Assembly: GCA_030427205.1 (NCBI GenBank)
Contig: JAUHXC010000032.1
Location: forward strand, 1 to 64,000
Length of the DNA: 64,000 nt
Direction: 5' to 3'
Source of the DNA: a bacterium
GTDB taxonomy: Bacteria; Myxococcota_A; Bradymonadia; UBA7976; UBA1532
The notes under the pieces are model-generated. The model worked only from the letters and a program-made list of their open reading frames with translations, had not been told where the DNA came from and ran no database searches. The translations under genes were made by a program, and so were the position numbers. This document shows positions 8,662 to 18,892 of the stretch, in pieces (positions within the stretch are counted from its first letter, which is position 1; each line of letters starts with the position of its first letter).

Positions 8662-9060
8662 TCAGCCGGCGAGCCGCAGGCCGAGGCGGTGGCCGATCCA
8701 GGCGCCGAGCGCGGCGAGCGCCAGGCCGGCGACCAGATTCAACGCCAGGTTGATGCCCGCGAGCGCCCAGCGGCCGGATTGGGCGAGCTGCACCGTTTCG
8801 AAGCTGAAGGTGCTGAAGGTGGTCAAGCCGCCGAGGATGCCGGTCGTGGCGCCGATCTTGACCGCCGGACTGACATCGAGCTGTTGAAAGAGGCCGGCGA
8901 GCAGTCCGAGCAGCGCGCAGCCGAGCAGATTGGCCGCCAGCGTGCCCCAGGGCATGTCCGCCGCGGGCGCGTATTGGCGGGCCCAGAGCGTCAGGCCGTA
9001 GCGCCCCAAGGCGCCGAGGCCGCCGCCGACGAAGACCGCACCGAGCACCGTCGGGCTCAT
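8662..9060 (-). CDS. crcB: Fluoride exporter (CrcB/Fluc channel)
   Basis: This 132-residue, four-helix membrane protein exports fluoride as an antiparallel dimer. Family signatures are visible: GGxLGALGRYGL near the N-terminus, NLLGCALLG in helix 2, and GGLTTFSTFSFE with the phenylalanines that line the fluoride path. ATG 9060 overlaps the stop of the upstream HAD phosphatase gene by four bases, so the two are translationally coupled. No fluoride riboswitch is visible upstream; the gene is inside an operon. Confidence 0.93.
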   Translation of the reverse strand: MSPTVLGAVFVGGGLGALGRYGLTLWARQYAPAADMPWGTLAANLLGCALLGLLAGLFQQLDVSPAVKIGATTGILGGLTTFSTFSFETVQLAQSGRWALAGINLALNLVAGLALAALGAWIGHRLGLRLAG

Positions 9061-9716
9061 GCCGTCCACCGGGACAGCGCGTCGAAGAGCAGAGGGAAGT
9101 CGACCCGCGGGCCGCGCAGTCGGCTCCAAGGCACGGTGGCGAAGCGCATGCCGGCGGCCTTGGCCGCGCGGGCGTCGATGTCGCTGTCGCCGACGTAGAG
9201 CGTCTCGACGGGTGGGCTGCCCAGGCGCTCCGCGGCGATGCGCAGCGGCGTGGGATCGGGCTTGCGCGGACCGTCGCCGTCGCAGATGACCGCAAACCGC
9301 CAGCCGAGGTGGGCCACGAGCGGCCCCGCGTAGCGCCGGGGGGCGTTGGTCACGAGCCCGATGTGCGCGCCGAAGCGACGGACGAGGCGGTCGGCCCCGG
9401 GGAACGGGCGGGCTTCGAGCAGATGGCGCCCGTGGATCTCGTGGAAGAGCGGCCGCATCTCGTCGATCCGCGCGTGATGCTCGGTGGGCAGCGTCGCCTG
9501 CAGCAGCGCCCGCAGACCGCCGCCGAGCGCCGCCGCGACCTCGGGCACGGGCAGCGGTTCGAGTTCGAGGCGGGCACGGATGGCGTTGACCGCGGGCGCC
9601 ATGGTCGGCCCGCTGTCGACGAGGGTCCCGTCCATGTCGAACAGCACGCGGCGGACCCCCGCGAGCAGGGTCTCGGCCCGGTCGCGGTCGGTATCGGAGA
9701 GAGCGGTCGGGCGCAT
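9057..9716 (-). CDS. HAD-family phosphatase (phosphoglycolate phosphatase-like)
   Basis: This 219-residue HAD hydrolase has motif I VLFDMDGTLVDSG (Asp nucleophile and acid/base Asp), motif II LVTNAPRR, motif III Lys in PRKPDPTP and motif IV YVGDSDIDARAA. The helical cap between residues about 45 and 105 is of the Gph type. It probably dephosphorylates 2-phosphoglycolate or a similar small phosphate; the substrate cannot be fixed from sequence. It is transcribed divergently from hutH and is first in an operon with crcB and the glycerophosphodiesterase gene. Confidence 0.88.
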   Translation of the reverse strand: MRPTALSDTDRDRAETLLAGVRRVLFDMDGTLVDSGPTMAPAVNAIRARLELEPLPVPEVAAALGGGLRALLQATLPTEHHARIDEMRPLFHEIHGRHLLEARPFPGADRLVRRFGAHIGLVTNAPRRYAGPLVAHLGWRFAVICDGDGPRKPDPTPLRIAAERLGSPPVETLYVGDSDIDARAAKAAGMRFATVPWSRLRGPRVDFPLLFDALSRWTA

Positions 9717-9754
9717 CGCCGGACTGTATCAGATGCAGCCGCGCGTCGCCGCCG

Positions 9755-9783
9755 TTGGCCCTCGTCGATCGAGGGCGTATGAT
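9755..9783 (+). promoter_or_regulatory. Predicted sigma-70-type promoter of hutH
   Basis: TTGGCC at 9755-9760, a 17-base spacer and TATGAT at 9778-9783 match the -35/-10 consensus well. The -10 box ends 56 bases before the hutH ATG at 9840. Assignment is by eye. Confidence 0.6.
9759..9775. promoter_or_regulatory. Inverted repeat inside the hutH promoter (candidate operator)
   Basis: CCCTCG (9759-9764) and CGAGGG (9770-9775) are perfect inverted arms around a 5-base centre. They lie between the -35 and -10 boxes of the hutH promoter, the classic repressor position. The regulator is unknown; the WYL protein encoded just downstream of hutI is one candidate. Confidence 0.4.
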
Positions 9784-9839
9784 TCGGCGTCGTGTCGCGG
9801 CCGGCTGCGGCCGGTTCGCCCAGAGCCGTTGGAGCACGC

Positions 9840-11380
<1,541 letters not shown>

Positions 11381-11384
<4 letters not shown>

Positions 11385-12631
11385 AGCCGACGCAGTCGAA
11401 ACCAGCGCCCGCGGAGCCCGGCGAGCCCGCGACCGCGCTCGATCTGCTCTTCGTCGGCGCGGGCGAAGTCTTCTCCGACGGCGCGGCTCGGACGGGCGTC
11501 GTGGTCGGGGTTCGCGGCGCGGACATCGTTTATGTCGGCCCGGCGGACGCTGCGCCGGCCGCCCGTGAAGTCATCGATCTGAAAGGCGGCCTGCTCACCC
11601 CAGGCCTCGTCGATCCGCATACCCATCTGGTCTTCGCCGGCGATCGGGCGGGCGAATACGCGGAGCGATCCGCCGGTACGTCCTACCTCGAGATCGCCCG
11701 GCGCGGCGGCGGCATCGCCCGGACGATGCACGCCACCCGGGCAGCGTCGGTCGAGACGCTGATGGCCCTGGCGCGGCCACGGCTCGATCAGCTTCTGCAG
11801 TGCGGCGTCACGACGGCGGAGGTGAAGAGCGGCTACGGGCTGACGCCGGCCGACGAGCGCAAGATGCTCGAGGTGGTGCGGCGGCTCGACGCGGAGCACC
11901 CCATCGACCTCGTCGCGACCTTCCTCGGCGCGCATACGGTGCCGCCCGGCGTCGATCGGGCCCGCTACCTGGACGCCGTGGTCGGCGAGATGCTGCCCGA
12001 CATCGCCGAGGCCGGTCTGGCCGAGTTCTGCGATGTCTTCATCGAGAAGGGCGCGTTCGACATCGCCGAGGGGCGACGGGTGCTCGAAGCGGGCCTGAAG
12101 TATGGTCTGCGCCCCAAGGTGCACGCCGATCAGCTCTCGGCCGGCGGCGGGGCAGAGCTGGCGGCCGAGGTGGGCGCGGTCAGCGCCGATCATCTCGAGC
12201 ACATCAGCTCGACAGGTATCGACGCGCTCGCCGCGGCTGGCACCGTGGCCGTGCTGTTGCCCGGGGCGGCGATGTTCCTCGGCTCGGACGACCGGGCCCC
12301 AGCCCGCGCCCTGGCCGATCGCGGGGTGCCGGTCGCGCTGTCGACCGATTGCAACCCGGGCACCTGCCATTCGACCAACCTGCTGCTGATGCTCACCCTC
12401 GGCATGAGTCGGCTGGGCCTCACGCCGGCCGAAGTGCTCGACGCCGTCACGGTGCACGCGGCCCGCGCGGTGGGTCGAGAGGCGGTCGCCGGCCGGATCG
12501 CGCCCGGGCGGCCGGCGGATCTGGCGATCTTCGACGTGGCCACTCACCGTCACCTGCCCTATCACTTCGGCATGCTGCCGACGCGCGCGGTCTACAAGGC
12601 CGGGCGACAGGTCTATCCGACCGCGGCCTGA
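11381..12631 (+). CDS. hutI: Imidazolonepropionase
   Basis: HutI hydrolyses 4-imidazolone-5-propionate to N-formimino-L-glutamate, the third step of histidine degradation. It is a 416-residue amidohydrolase with metal-binding DPHTHLVFAGDR, AEVKSGYGL, LGAHTVPP, HADQLSAGGGAELA, ADHLEH and STDCNPGTC. I chose TTG 11381 because it overlaps the hutH stop as TTGA and gives the usual family length; no ATG lies near the family N-terminus. Transcription from the hutH promoter is expected. Confidence 0.93.
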
Positions 12632-12737
12632 TACGGCCGCCACTGCCCGCGAATTTGCCCGTCTGCGGGCACTTCGGCCCCGTCGTTCCTTAGTCCTTCC
12701 TGAGAAGCGCACACGCACGGCGGATGACGGAGGGTTG

Positions 12738-13496
12738 ATGGGCTTCGACTTCGAGCGGGTCGGCGGCAGCCGCCGACGGGCCGATCGACTGCTGCAGGTG
12801 GTCGAGATGCTGCGCCATCACCGCACGATGAGCATCGAGCTGCTCGCCGAGCGGCTCGAGGTCTCCAAGCGCACGGTCTATCGCGATCTGGACGCGCTCG
12901 ACGCCCGCGGCGTCCGCATCCGCAACATACCGGGCGAGGGCTACGCGCTCGATCGGCAGGCGCTGCTGCCGCCGCTGCACTTCGAAGACGACGAGTCCGA
13001 AGCCCTCGTGCTCGGTCTGCGCATGGCGGCGGCCTGGGTCGACCCGACGCTGGGGGCCGCCGCGCACTCGGCGCTCGACAAGATCGAGGCGGTCATGCCC
13101 GAGACGTCCGCCGCCGTGCTGGCCCATGTCCGGCTCTTCGCCCCGCGCGGTGAGTGGGCCCGGCAGGTGCGCGACGGGCTCGAGCCGGTGCGCAGCGCGA
13201 TCGCCAACCGCCGCAAGCTGCGCTTCACCTACGCTCGCCTCGACGGGCGGACCAGCCGGCGCAAGGTGCGCCCGCTCGGCCTGCACTTCTGGGGATCGGT
13301 CTGGACGCTGGCCGCGTGGTGCGAGCGACGCCGGGCCTACCGGACGTTTCGGGTCGACCGGATGACCGAGATGGTGGCGCTCGACGAGCAATGGCCTTCG
13401 GGGGGTCCCGATCTCGCCGGCTTCATCGCCGAACGGAACGCCGATCGACAAGCGCCGATGGCCGAAGGCATGGGCGGCTCGACGGACGTGCGCTGA
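12738..13496 (+). CDS. WYL-domain transcriptional regulator with N-terminal HTH
   Basis: This 252-residue regulator has a winged helix-turn-helix at residues about 14-65 (RLLQVVEML, LAERLEVSKRTVYRDLDAL), of the HTH_11/DeoR type. A C-terminal WYL domain follows (KLRFTYARLDG, RKVRPLGLHFWGSVWTLAAWC, TFRVDRM); the WYL triad itself is replaced by FWG/WTL here. WYL domains sense ligands, often nucleic acids or metabolites. GGAGG about five bases upstream supports ATG 12738. It follows hutI by about 105 bases on the same strand, so a role in hut control is possible but unproven. Confidence 0.85.
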   Translation: MGFDFERVGGSRRRADRLLQVVEMLRHHRTMSIELLAERLEVSKRTVYRDLDALDARGVRIRNIPGEGYALDRQALLPPLHFEDDESEALVLGLRMAAAWVDPTLGAAAHSALDKIEAVMPETSAAVLAHVRLFAPRGEWARQVRDGLEPVRSAIANRRKLRFTYARLDGRTSRRKVRPLGLHFWGSVWTLAAWCERRRAYRTFRVDRMTEMVALDEQWPSGGPDLAGFIAERNADRQAPMAEGMGGSTDVR

Positions 13497-13532
13497 CGGG
13501 CATCGCCGGCCACGCGTCCGCTGACCGGGCTG

Positions 13533-14141
13533 TCAGTCGTGTGCCCGAGCCGCCGCCCAGACCTTCTCCAAAGCGTCGAGGCCGATCGGGCCCTCGCGAA
13601 AGACCCGGAGCTGGCCCCGATCGAGCCCCACGACGGTGCTGGCGTCGCCTTTGAGCACGCCGCCATCGACGAAGCCGTCCACCCCTTGCAAGCCAGCGGC
13701 GCGGCACGCATCGGGGCTCGCGGCCGCCGGTTGCCCGCTGCGATTGGCGCTCGTCGCCACGAGCGGTTCACCCAGGCCCTCGACCAGCGCCTGGGCGATG
13801 GGATGGGCCGAGACCCGTACGCCGACCATGTTGGTGTCGGCCGTGATCGGCGCGGGCAGCCCGGGGAACGCGGGCACGACCAAGGTCAACGGGCCGGGCC
13901 AGAACGCTTCGGCGAGGACCAGCAGCGGCGTCTCGAGGTTCTTCTGCCGCAGACCATCGACCGACGGCAGCAAGACCGGCAGCGGTTTGCCGTCGGGTCG
14001 CCCCTTGGCCCGCACGACCCGCCCGACCGCGTCGGCGTCGTAGGCCCGGCAGCCGATGCCGTAGCTGGTCTCGGTGGGGAAGACCACCACCCCGCCGGCT
14101 CTGAGCCGAGCGATCGCGTCATCGACCGTCAGATTCTTCAT
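13533..14141 (-). CDS. tsaC: L-threonylcarbamoyladenylate synthase (Sua5/YrdC family)
   Basis: The enzyme makes threonylcarbamoyl-AMP from threonine, bicarbonate and ATP for the t6A37 modification of tRNAs reading ANN codons. At 202 residues it is the YrdC-only form without a Sua5 C-terminal domain. Conserved KGRPDGKPLPVLL (the Lys/Arg nucleotide site), WPGPLTLV and SANRSGQPA are all visible. ATG 14141 overlaps the nnr stop by four bases; it is the last gene of the folP-to-tsaC operon. TsaB, TsaD and TsaE are not in the window. Confidence 0.92.
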   Translation of the reverse strand: MKNLTVDDAIARLRAGGVVVFPTETSYGIGCRAYDADAVGRVVRAKGRPDGKPLPVLLPSVDGLRQKNLETPLLVLAEAFWPGPLTLVVPAFPGLPAPITADTNMVGVRVSAHPIAQALVEGLGEPLVATSANRSGQPAAASPDACRAAGLQGVDGFVDGGVLKGDASTVVGLDRGQLRVFREGPIGLDALEKVWAAARAHD

Positions 14142-15712
14142 CGCATCCCCCTCGCCGATGTGATCGCGGCACCCGCCTTCTCGACCGTGGCCAGCCCGTC
14201 GATGATATCCCGAGCGATGAGGTGATGTTGACCATGACGCGCCGCCGCCGCGTCCCCGGCCCGGGCATGCCACGCGACGCCGGCCCGGGCCGCGTCGCTC
14301 GCCGGCACCCCCCGCGCCAACAATGCCGCGATGACGCCGGTCAAGACGTCGCCGCTGCCGGCGGTCGCCATGCCCGGGTTGCCATCCGGGCAGAACGCGA
14401 TGCCGTCGGCGGCATGCACGATCGTATGCGCCCCCTTGAGCACGACGGTGGCGCCGGTACGCTCGGCGAGCGCCTGCGCTGCGCCTGCGCGATCACGCTG
14501 CACCTCCGCGGCCGACGTGCCCAAAAGCCGGCCGGCTTCGCCGGGATGCGGCGTGATCACCCGGTCGTCGCCGCGCAGCAGCTTCGGCCGGCGTGCGGCG
14601 TGATTCAAACCGTCGGCGTCGATGACCATCGGGCGTCGTACCTGCGGCAGGGCCTCGGCGAGCAGGGCGCCGAGTGTGTCATCGGTGGCCAGCCCGGGCC
14701 CGACGGCGACCGCCGAGAAGCCCGACAGCCGCCGCACGAGCGCTTCGGTCGAGCTCGGCGCCGCCTCGACCATCGTCTCGTACAGGACCGGCCCCAGGCC
14801 AGCCACCGCGGCGTCGACGGTGCCGATGGTCACCAACCCCGCCCCCGCGCGCAGGGCGGCGTCGGCGCTCATGCGCACCGCGCCGGTTCGCCCGAGCGCC
14901 CCGCCCAGGACGTAGACGTGGCCTTGGCGGCCTTTGTGAGCATCGGGGGCCCGGCTGGCGAACGCTGGCGCCAGAGCCTGGTCGTCGAGCAGCCACCGAC
15001 GCGTCGCCGTGCGCTCTATCGCCTCGACCGGCATGCCGATGTCGACGATCTCGAGGGCACCACGCCGTCCGGCCCCCGGGAAGAGCCAGTGGCCCGGCTT
15101 GCTGGTGGCGAAGGTGACCGTATGAGCCGCGTCGACCGCGATGCCGCGCACCGCGCCCGTCGCGCCGTCGACTCCACTGGGGATGTCCACGGCGAGCACC
15201 GGCGCCCCGCAGCCGTTCATCCACTCGATGGCCGCCCGCGCAGCCCCGCGGACGTCACCGGCGAGCCCGGTGCCCAGTACGGCGTCGACCACCCAGCCGT
15301 GATGCTGCGGTGTCGGCGGATCTTCGGCCCACTCGCGCAGCTGCACGCCCATGCGCCGGCAGGCCTCGAGATTGACGGCGGCGTCGCCGCGATAGCGCTC
15401 GGCCGGTCGCAGTATCCAGACGTCGACCATGTGGCCCCACGAGGCCAGATGTCGGGCCGCCCCGAAACCATCGCCGCCGTTGTTGCCACCGCCGCAGAGG
15501 ATCGCGATCGGCGTGCCTCTCTCGCAGCGCTCGGCGACGGCTCGCGCCACATGGCGGCTGGCGTTCTCCATGAGCGCGATGCCCGGAATACCCAGCGTTT
15601 CAATCGCGAAGCGATCGGCCTCGGCCATCTCGGACGGCAGGAGCACCCGCCCGGCAGCCGGGCGCCCGGCCGGCACGATGCGATGGGACCGGGTGGCGAG
15701 AGCACCGGCCAT
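14138..15712 (-). CDS. nnr: Bifunctional NAD(P)H-hydrate epimerase / ADP-dependent dehydratase
   Basis: Nnr repairs damaged NAD(P)HX: the N-terminal YjeF_N domain epimerises it and the C-terminal ribokinase-like domain dehydrates it. The 524-residue protein has MENASRHVA and CGGGNNGGDGFGAARHL (epimerase), VDIPSGVDGATG, then KGRQGHVYVLGG, ITPHPGEAGRLLG, VLKGAHTIV and NPGMATAGSGDVLTG (dehydratase). It lies one base after the pdxJ-like gene and overlaps tsaC by four bases. This fused form and this position near glmM and pdxJ are common in bacteria. Confidence 0.95.
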   Translation of the reverse strand: MAGALATRSHRIVPAGRPAAGRVLLPSEMAEADRFAIETLGIPGIALMENASRHVARAVAERCERGTPIAILCGGGNNGGDGFGAARHLASWGHMVDVWILRPAERYRGDAAVNLEACRRMGVQLREWAEDPPTPQHHGWVVDAVLGTGLAGDVRGAARAAIEWMNGCGAPVLAVDIPSGVDGATGAVRGIAVDAAHTVTFATSKPGHWLFPGAGRRGALEIVDIGMPVEAIERTATRRWLLDDQALAPAFASRAPDAHKGRQGHVYVLGGALGRTGAVRMSADAALRAGAGLVTIGTVDAAVAGLGPVLYETMVEAAPSSTEALVRRLSGFSAVAVGPGLATDDTLGALLAEALPQVRRPMVIDADGLNHAARRPKLLRGDDRVITPHPGEAGRLLGTSAAEVQRDRAGAAQALAERTGATVVLKGAHTIVHAADGIAFCPDGNPGMATAGSGDVLTGVIAALLARGVPASDAARAGVAWHARAGDAAAARHGQHHLIARDIIDGLATVEKAGAAITSARGMR

Positions 15713-15713
15713 A

Positions 15714-16451
15714 TCAGAATGCCCGGCGTCGACCGCGCTCGATGGCCACCTTGAAGTCGGCCACCGCCCGGTCTATGCCGCGCAGCATCGCCCGCGCGAG
15801 GCAGGCATGGCCCACATGAAACTCTTCTATCCGGGCGATGCGGGCCAAGGCCTCGACCGCGCCGAGATCGAGCCCGCCGGCGACCGCCACCCGCAGCTTG
15901 AGCCGTGCCGCCAGGGCCGCGGCGTCGGCGATACGGGTCTCTTCGAGGCGCCGGGCGCTGCCGGTGCGGGCCTGCATGTAGCTGCCCGCATGCAATACGG
16001 CGATGTCGGCCTCGCTGCGATGCAGCGCCTTGATCTGGTCGAGCTCCGGCTCGACCTGCACCGCCACTTCGATGTCGGCGTCCCGCAGATGCAGGATCTG
16101 CTTGCGCAGCGCATCTCTCAACAGCCGCGCGTCGAGGCCACCGAGCGCCGCGCCGCCTTCACGCCGCTCGGGCACCAGGGTCACCCGATCCGGGCGCAGG
16201 TCGAACGCCCGATCGATGAGATCCGAGGCGGGCGCCAAAGCGACGTCGAGCCGCCCGGACAGGGTCTCCCGCAGGAGCCGCACGTCGCGCTCGGCCACTC
16301 CCCGGCTCGGCGCCCGCAAGTCGTAGACGATCGCGTCGACACCGGCCAATTCGGCCAACATGCCCAGCGCAGCCGGCTCGGGGCCGGCCCCGTCGCCCAG
16401 CGCCCGGAAGACCGCCGCGTCGTCGACCGCCAGATGCAGTCTCGCGTCCAT
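15714..16451 (-). CDS. pdxJ: PdxJ-family protein with degenerate active site
   Basis: The position (glmM then pdxJ then nnr) and VTLVPERRE (90-98), GGLD (104-107) and VGHACLAR (213-220) identify the pyridoxine 5'-phosphate synthase family. Many catalytic positions are changed. The usual VNIDH start is HLAVDD. The IHLREDRRHI loop, holding the catalytic histidines, is VYDLRAPSRG (42-51). LNLEMA is LDVALA, ELHTG is VLHAG, and AGHGL is AGGL (191-194). PdxJ condenses 3-amino-2-oxopropyl phosphate with deoxyxylulose 5-phosphate; this protein probably does not do so in the normal way. It lies one base from each neighbour in the operon, so it is clearly expressed with them. Confidence 0.8.
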   Translation of the reverse strand: MDARLHLAVDDAAVFRALGDGAGPEPAALGMLAELAGVDAIVYDLRAPSRGVAERDVRLLRETLSGRLDVALAPASDLIDRAFDLRPDRVTLVPERREGGAALGGLDARLLRDALRKQILHLRDADIEVAVQVEPELDQIKALHRSEADIAVLHAGSYMQARTGSARRLEETRIADAAALAARLKLRVAVAGGLDLGAVEALARIARIEEFHVGHACLARAMLRGIDRAVADFKVAIERGRRRAF

Positions 16452-16452
16452 C

Positions 16453-17817
16453 TCAACCCCCGATCGCCGCCTCGAGCGTCGCCGCGATGCGGCCCGCCGC
16501 CTGCTCGATGAACCCCTGCTCGGGCCCCTCGACCATCACCCGCGCAAGGTTCTGCGTGCCCGAGTAGCGCACGAGCACCCGACCGTCGTCGCCGAGCTCG
16601 GCCTCGACGGCCGCGATCGCTTTCTGCACCGCATCGAGCGTCTCGAGGGGCGGCTTCGCGTCGACCGAGACATTCTTCAATACCTGCGGATAGCGCGTCA
16701 TGCAGGCCGCCAGCTCGCTGAGCGTCGCGCCCTCTTCGACCATGGCGCCCAAGACCGCGAGGGCGGTCACCAGCCCGTCGCCCGTGGTCGCGTGGTCGTG
16801 CAGGATCACATGCCCCGACTGCTCGCCGCCCAGATTGAGCCCATCGGCCCGCATGCGCTCGACGACGTAACGGTCACCCACCGCGACCCGAACCACCTGC
16901 GCGCCGACATCGCGCATGGCCCGATCGAGGCCGAGGTTGCTCATCACCGTCGCCACGAGCGTGCCGTTGGCCAAAGTGCCCTGGCGCATCATCCGCTGAC
17001 CGAGCAGCGCGAGCAGCTGGTCGCCGTCGACCACCGTGCCGTTCTCGTCGATGAGGATGCAGCGGTCGGCGTCACCGTCCAGCGCGATCCCCACCTGCGC
17101 GCCGGTCTTGACCACCGCTTCGGCGGCGACGTCGGGGTGCAGGGCGCCGAAGCGCGCGTTGATGTTCGTGCCATCGGGCCGCACGCCCATGGGCACCACA
17201 TCGGCGCCCAGCTCGTGCAGCACCTCGGGCGCCACCCGGTAGGCGGCGCCATGGGCGCAATCGACGACGATCCGAAAATCATCGAGGGTGCACGCCTTGG
17301 GGAACGCGCCTTTGGCGAAGACCGAGTAGCGCCCCGCGGCGTCGTCGACTCGAAAAGCGCGGCCGATGTCGGTGCCCGTGGGCCTGAACGCCGCCAACTC
17401 GTCGCTGTCGAGCAGCATCTCGAGCGCCAGCTCTTCGGCGTCGGGCAGCTTGTAGCCGTCGCGGGCGAAGAGCTTGATCCCGTTGTCTTCGTAGGGGTTG
17501 TGGCTCGCCGAGATGACCACGCCGGCGTCGCAGCGCATGCCCGCGGTGAGGAACGCGATCCCCGGCGTCGGCAGCGGCCCGCACAGGTGGACATCGGCGC
17601 CCACCGAGACCAGCCCGCTCGCCAGGGCCGTCTCGATCATATAGCCCGACAGCCGGGTATCCTTGCCGATGAGCACCTTCGGTCGGCGGTGCTGCTCCCG
17701 CAGGCGATAGCCGATCGCCCGACCCAGCTTCAGCGCCATGCCGGCGGTGATCGGGTGGCGATTGGCCAGCCCGCGAACGCCGTCGGTGCCGAACAGCTTG
17801 CGCTTCTTCTCGCTCAA
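16453..17817 (-). CDS. glmM: Phosphoglucosamine mutase
   Basis: GlmM converts glucosamine 6-phosphate to glucosamine 1-phosphate for UDP-GlcNAc, the precursor of peptidoglycan and LPS. The 454-residue protein shows FGTDGVRG, the phosphoserine loop VISASHNPYEDNGIK, metal-binding DGDADR, GGEQSGH and RYSGTQNL. In the last motif Gln replaces the usual Glu of SGTEP. It sits downstream of dacA and ybbR; that trio is a known cassette in which c-di-AMP synthase and GlmM interact. A 49-base gap follows ybbR, and one base separates it from the pdxJ-like gene. Confidence 0.96.
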   Translation of the reverse strand: MSEKKRKLFGTDGVRGLANRHPITAGMALKLGRAIGYRLREQHRRPKVLIGKDTRLSGYMIETALASGLVSVGADVHLCGPLPTPGIAFLTAGMRCDAGVVISASHNPYEDNGIKLFARDGYKLPDAEELALEMLLDSDELAAFRPTGTDIGRAFRVDDAAGRYSVFAKGAFPKACTLDDFRIVVDCAHGAAYRVAPEVLHELGADVVPMGVRPDGTNINARFGALHPDVAAEAVVKTGAQVGIALDGDADRCILIDENGTVVDGDQLLALLGQRMMRQGTLANGTLVATVMSNLGLDRAMRDVGAQVVRVAVGDRYVVERMRADGLNLGGEQSGHVILHDHATTGDGLVTALAVLGAMVEEGATLSELAACMTRYPQVLKNVSVDAKPPLETLDAVQKAIAAVEAELGDDGRVLVRYSGTQNLARVMVEGPEQGFIEQAAGRIAATLEAAIGG

Positions 17818-17866
17818 GTCCCCTCCGCTGGCCGCTCACGGCCGTGTACGACGCCGCGGCGTCGGC

Positions 17867-18892
17867 TCACTCGTTCTTCTTCGCGCCGTCTTTCTCGTCG
17901 CCCTCCGACGAGCCCGCGTCGACGCCGGCATCGGGCGTGCCCAGGTCGGGCGGCGGCGGTGGTGGCGGTCGACGGACGAGCGTCACTTGCGTCGGCTCGA
18001 TGTCCGTGCGCTGCAGACCGTCGGGCAGATCGAGCTGCACGAGGCGGGTATGCACCCGATTGGAGCCCAGACCATCCGCGCTCACGAATGCCAGGACCCG
18101 CTCGGGCTCGAGATCGGCCAGCCGGCCCACCGCGCCGTTGAGCGTCACGTCGACCGTCGCCGGGCTGACCTCGAACCCCGGCGAATCCAGAGGCAGGTCG
18201 CGCACTTCGACCTCGACGCCCGCGATGAGTCGCGTGCTGCGCTTCTCCTCGATGACGGCCGTCACCCGATACCGGCGACCGCGCTCGCGATAGCCCGCAT
18301 AACGCGGCGGCGGCTCGAGCCCCATGTCGAAGACGGTCGTCTGGTTGCGCCCGACGAGCGAGATGCCCTCGGTGTCGATGCGCTCCAACGCCCGGACCAC
18401 CGACTCGGCGCCTTCCACGGTCACCGCCGGCGGATCGACGGTGACCTGGGTCAACCGATAGCCCGTCTGGGGCTCGCCCTCGAACTTCGGCTTGACCGGC
18501 ACGGTGCGCTGCACTCGATTCTCGAACCGCACGACCATCGCAGCCGGCCACACCGCCTGGACCTCGAGCCCCTTGGGCAGCCGGAACAGCTTGGGGTCGA
18601 AGGTGACCTGCCCCTCTTCGTAGCCCGACAGGTTCAGGTCGACGGCCGGCAGACCGTCGGCCTCGTATTGCCGCAACCGGTTGTACTTGCCTTCGACGGT
18701 GATCTTGACCTTGTCGACCGGCGGACTGGTCAGGACCCGATTCTCGGGATGGGTCACCCGGACCCGCACGTTGATCGTGCCCACCGTCCGCTGATCCTCG
18801 CGCTTGACGAGCACCAGCGTGACCGCCAGGGCCAGCGCCAGGGCCTTGAGCACGAAGTTCTCGAGGAAGATGCGGCGAAGCAGAGCACCCAT
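17867..18892 (-). CDS. ybbR: YbbR-domain protein (CdaR-like), membrane anchored
   Basis: This 341-residue protein has one N-terminal membrane helix (about residues 14-29, VLKALALALAVTLVLV) followed by YbbR repeats (VPVKPKFEGEPQTGYRL then VTVDPPAVTVEG; also VEVEVRDLP with a similar sequel). The repeats face the periplasm. In Firmicutes the orthologue CdaR modulates the c-di-AMP synthase CdaA. The C-terminus is a Pro-rich then acidic tail (PPPPPPP, EGDEKDG). The start overlaps the dacA stop by one base, supporting joint function. Confidence 0.88.
   Translation of the reverse strand: MGALLRRIFLENFVLKALALALAVTLVLVKREDQRTVGTINVRVRVTHPENRVLTSPPVDKVKITVEGKYNRLRQYEADGLPAVDLNLSGYEEGQVTFDPKLFRLPKGLEVQAVWPAAMVVRFENRVQRTVPVKPKFEGEPQTGYRLTQVTVDPPAVTVEGAESVVRALERIDTEGISLVGRNQTTVFDMGLEPPPRYAGYRERGRRYRVTAVIEEKRSTRLIAGVEVEVRDLPLDSPGFEVSPATVDVTLNGAVGRLADLEPERVLAFVSADGLGSNRVHTRLVQLDLPDGLQRTDIEPTQVTLVRRPPPPPPPDLGTPDAGVDAGSSEGDEKDGAKKNE

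Noticed and set aside
12656..12671. Hairpin TGCCCG-TCTG-CGGGCA after hutI as a terminator
   Set aside because: The stem is only six pairs and no T tract follows; it could not be supported as a terminator.
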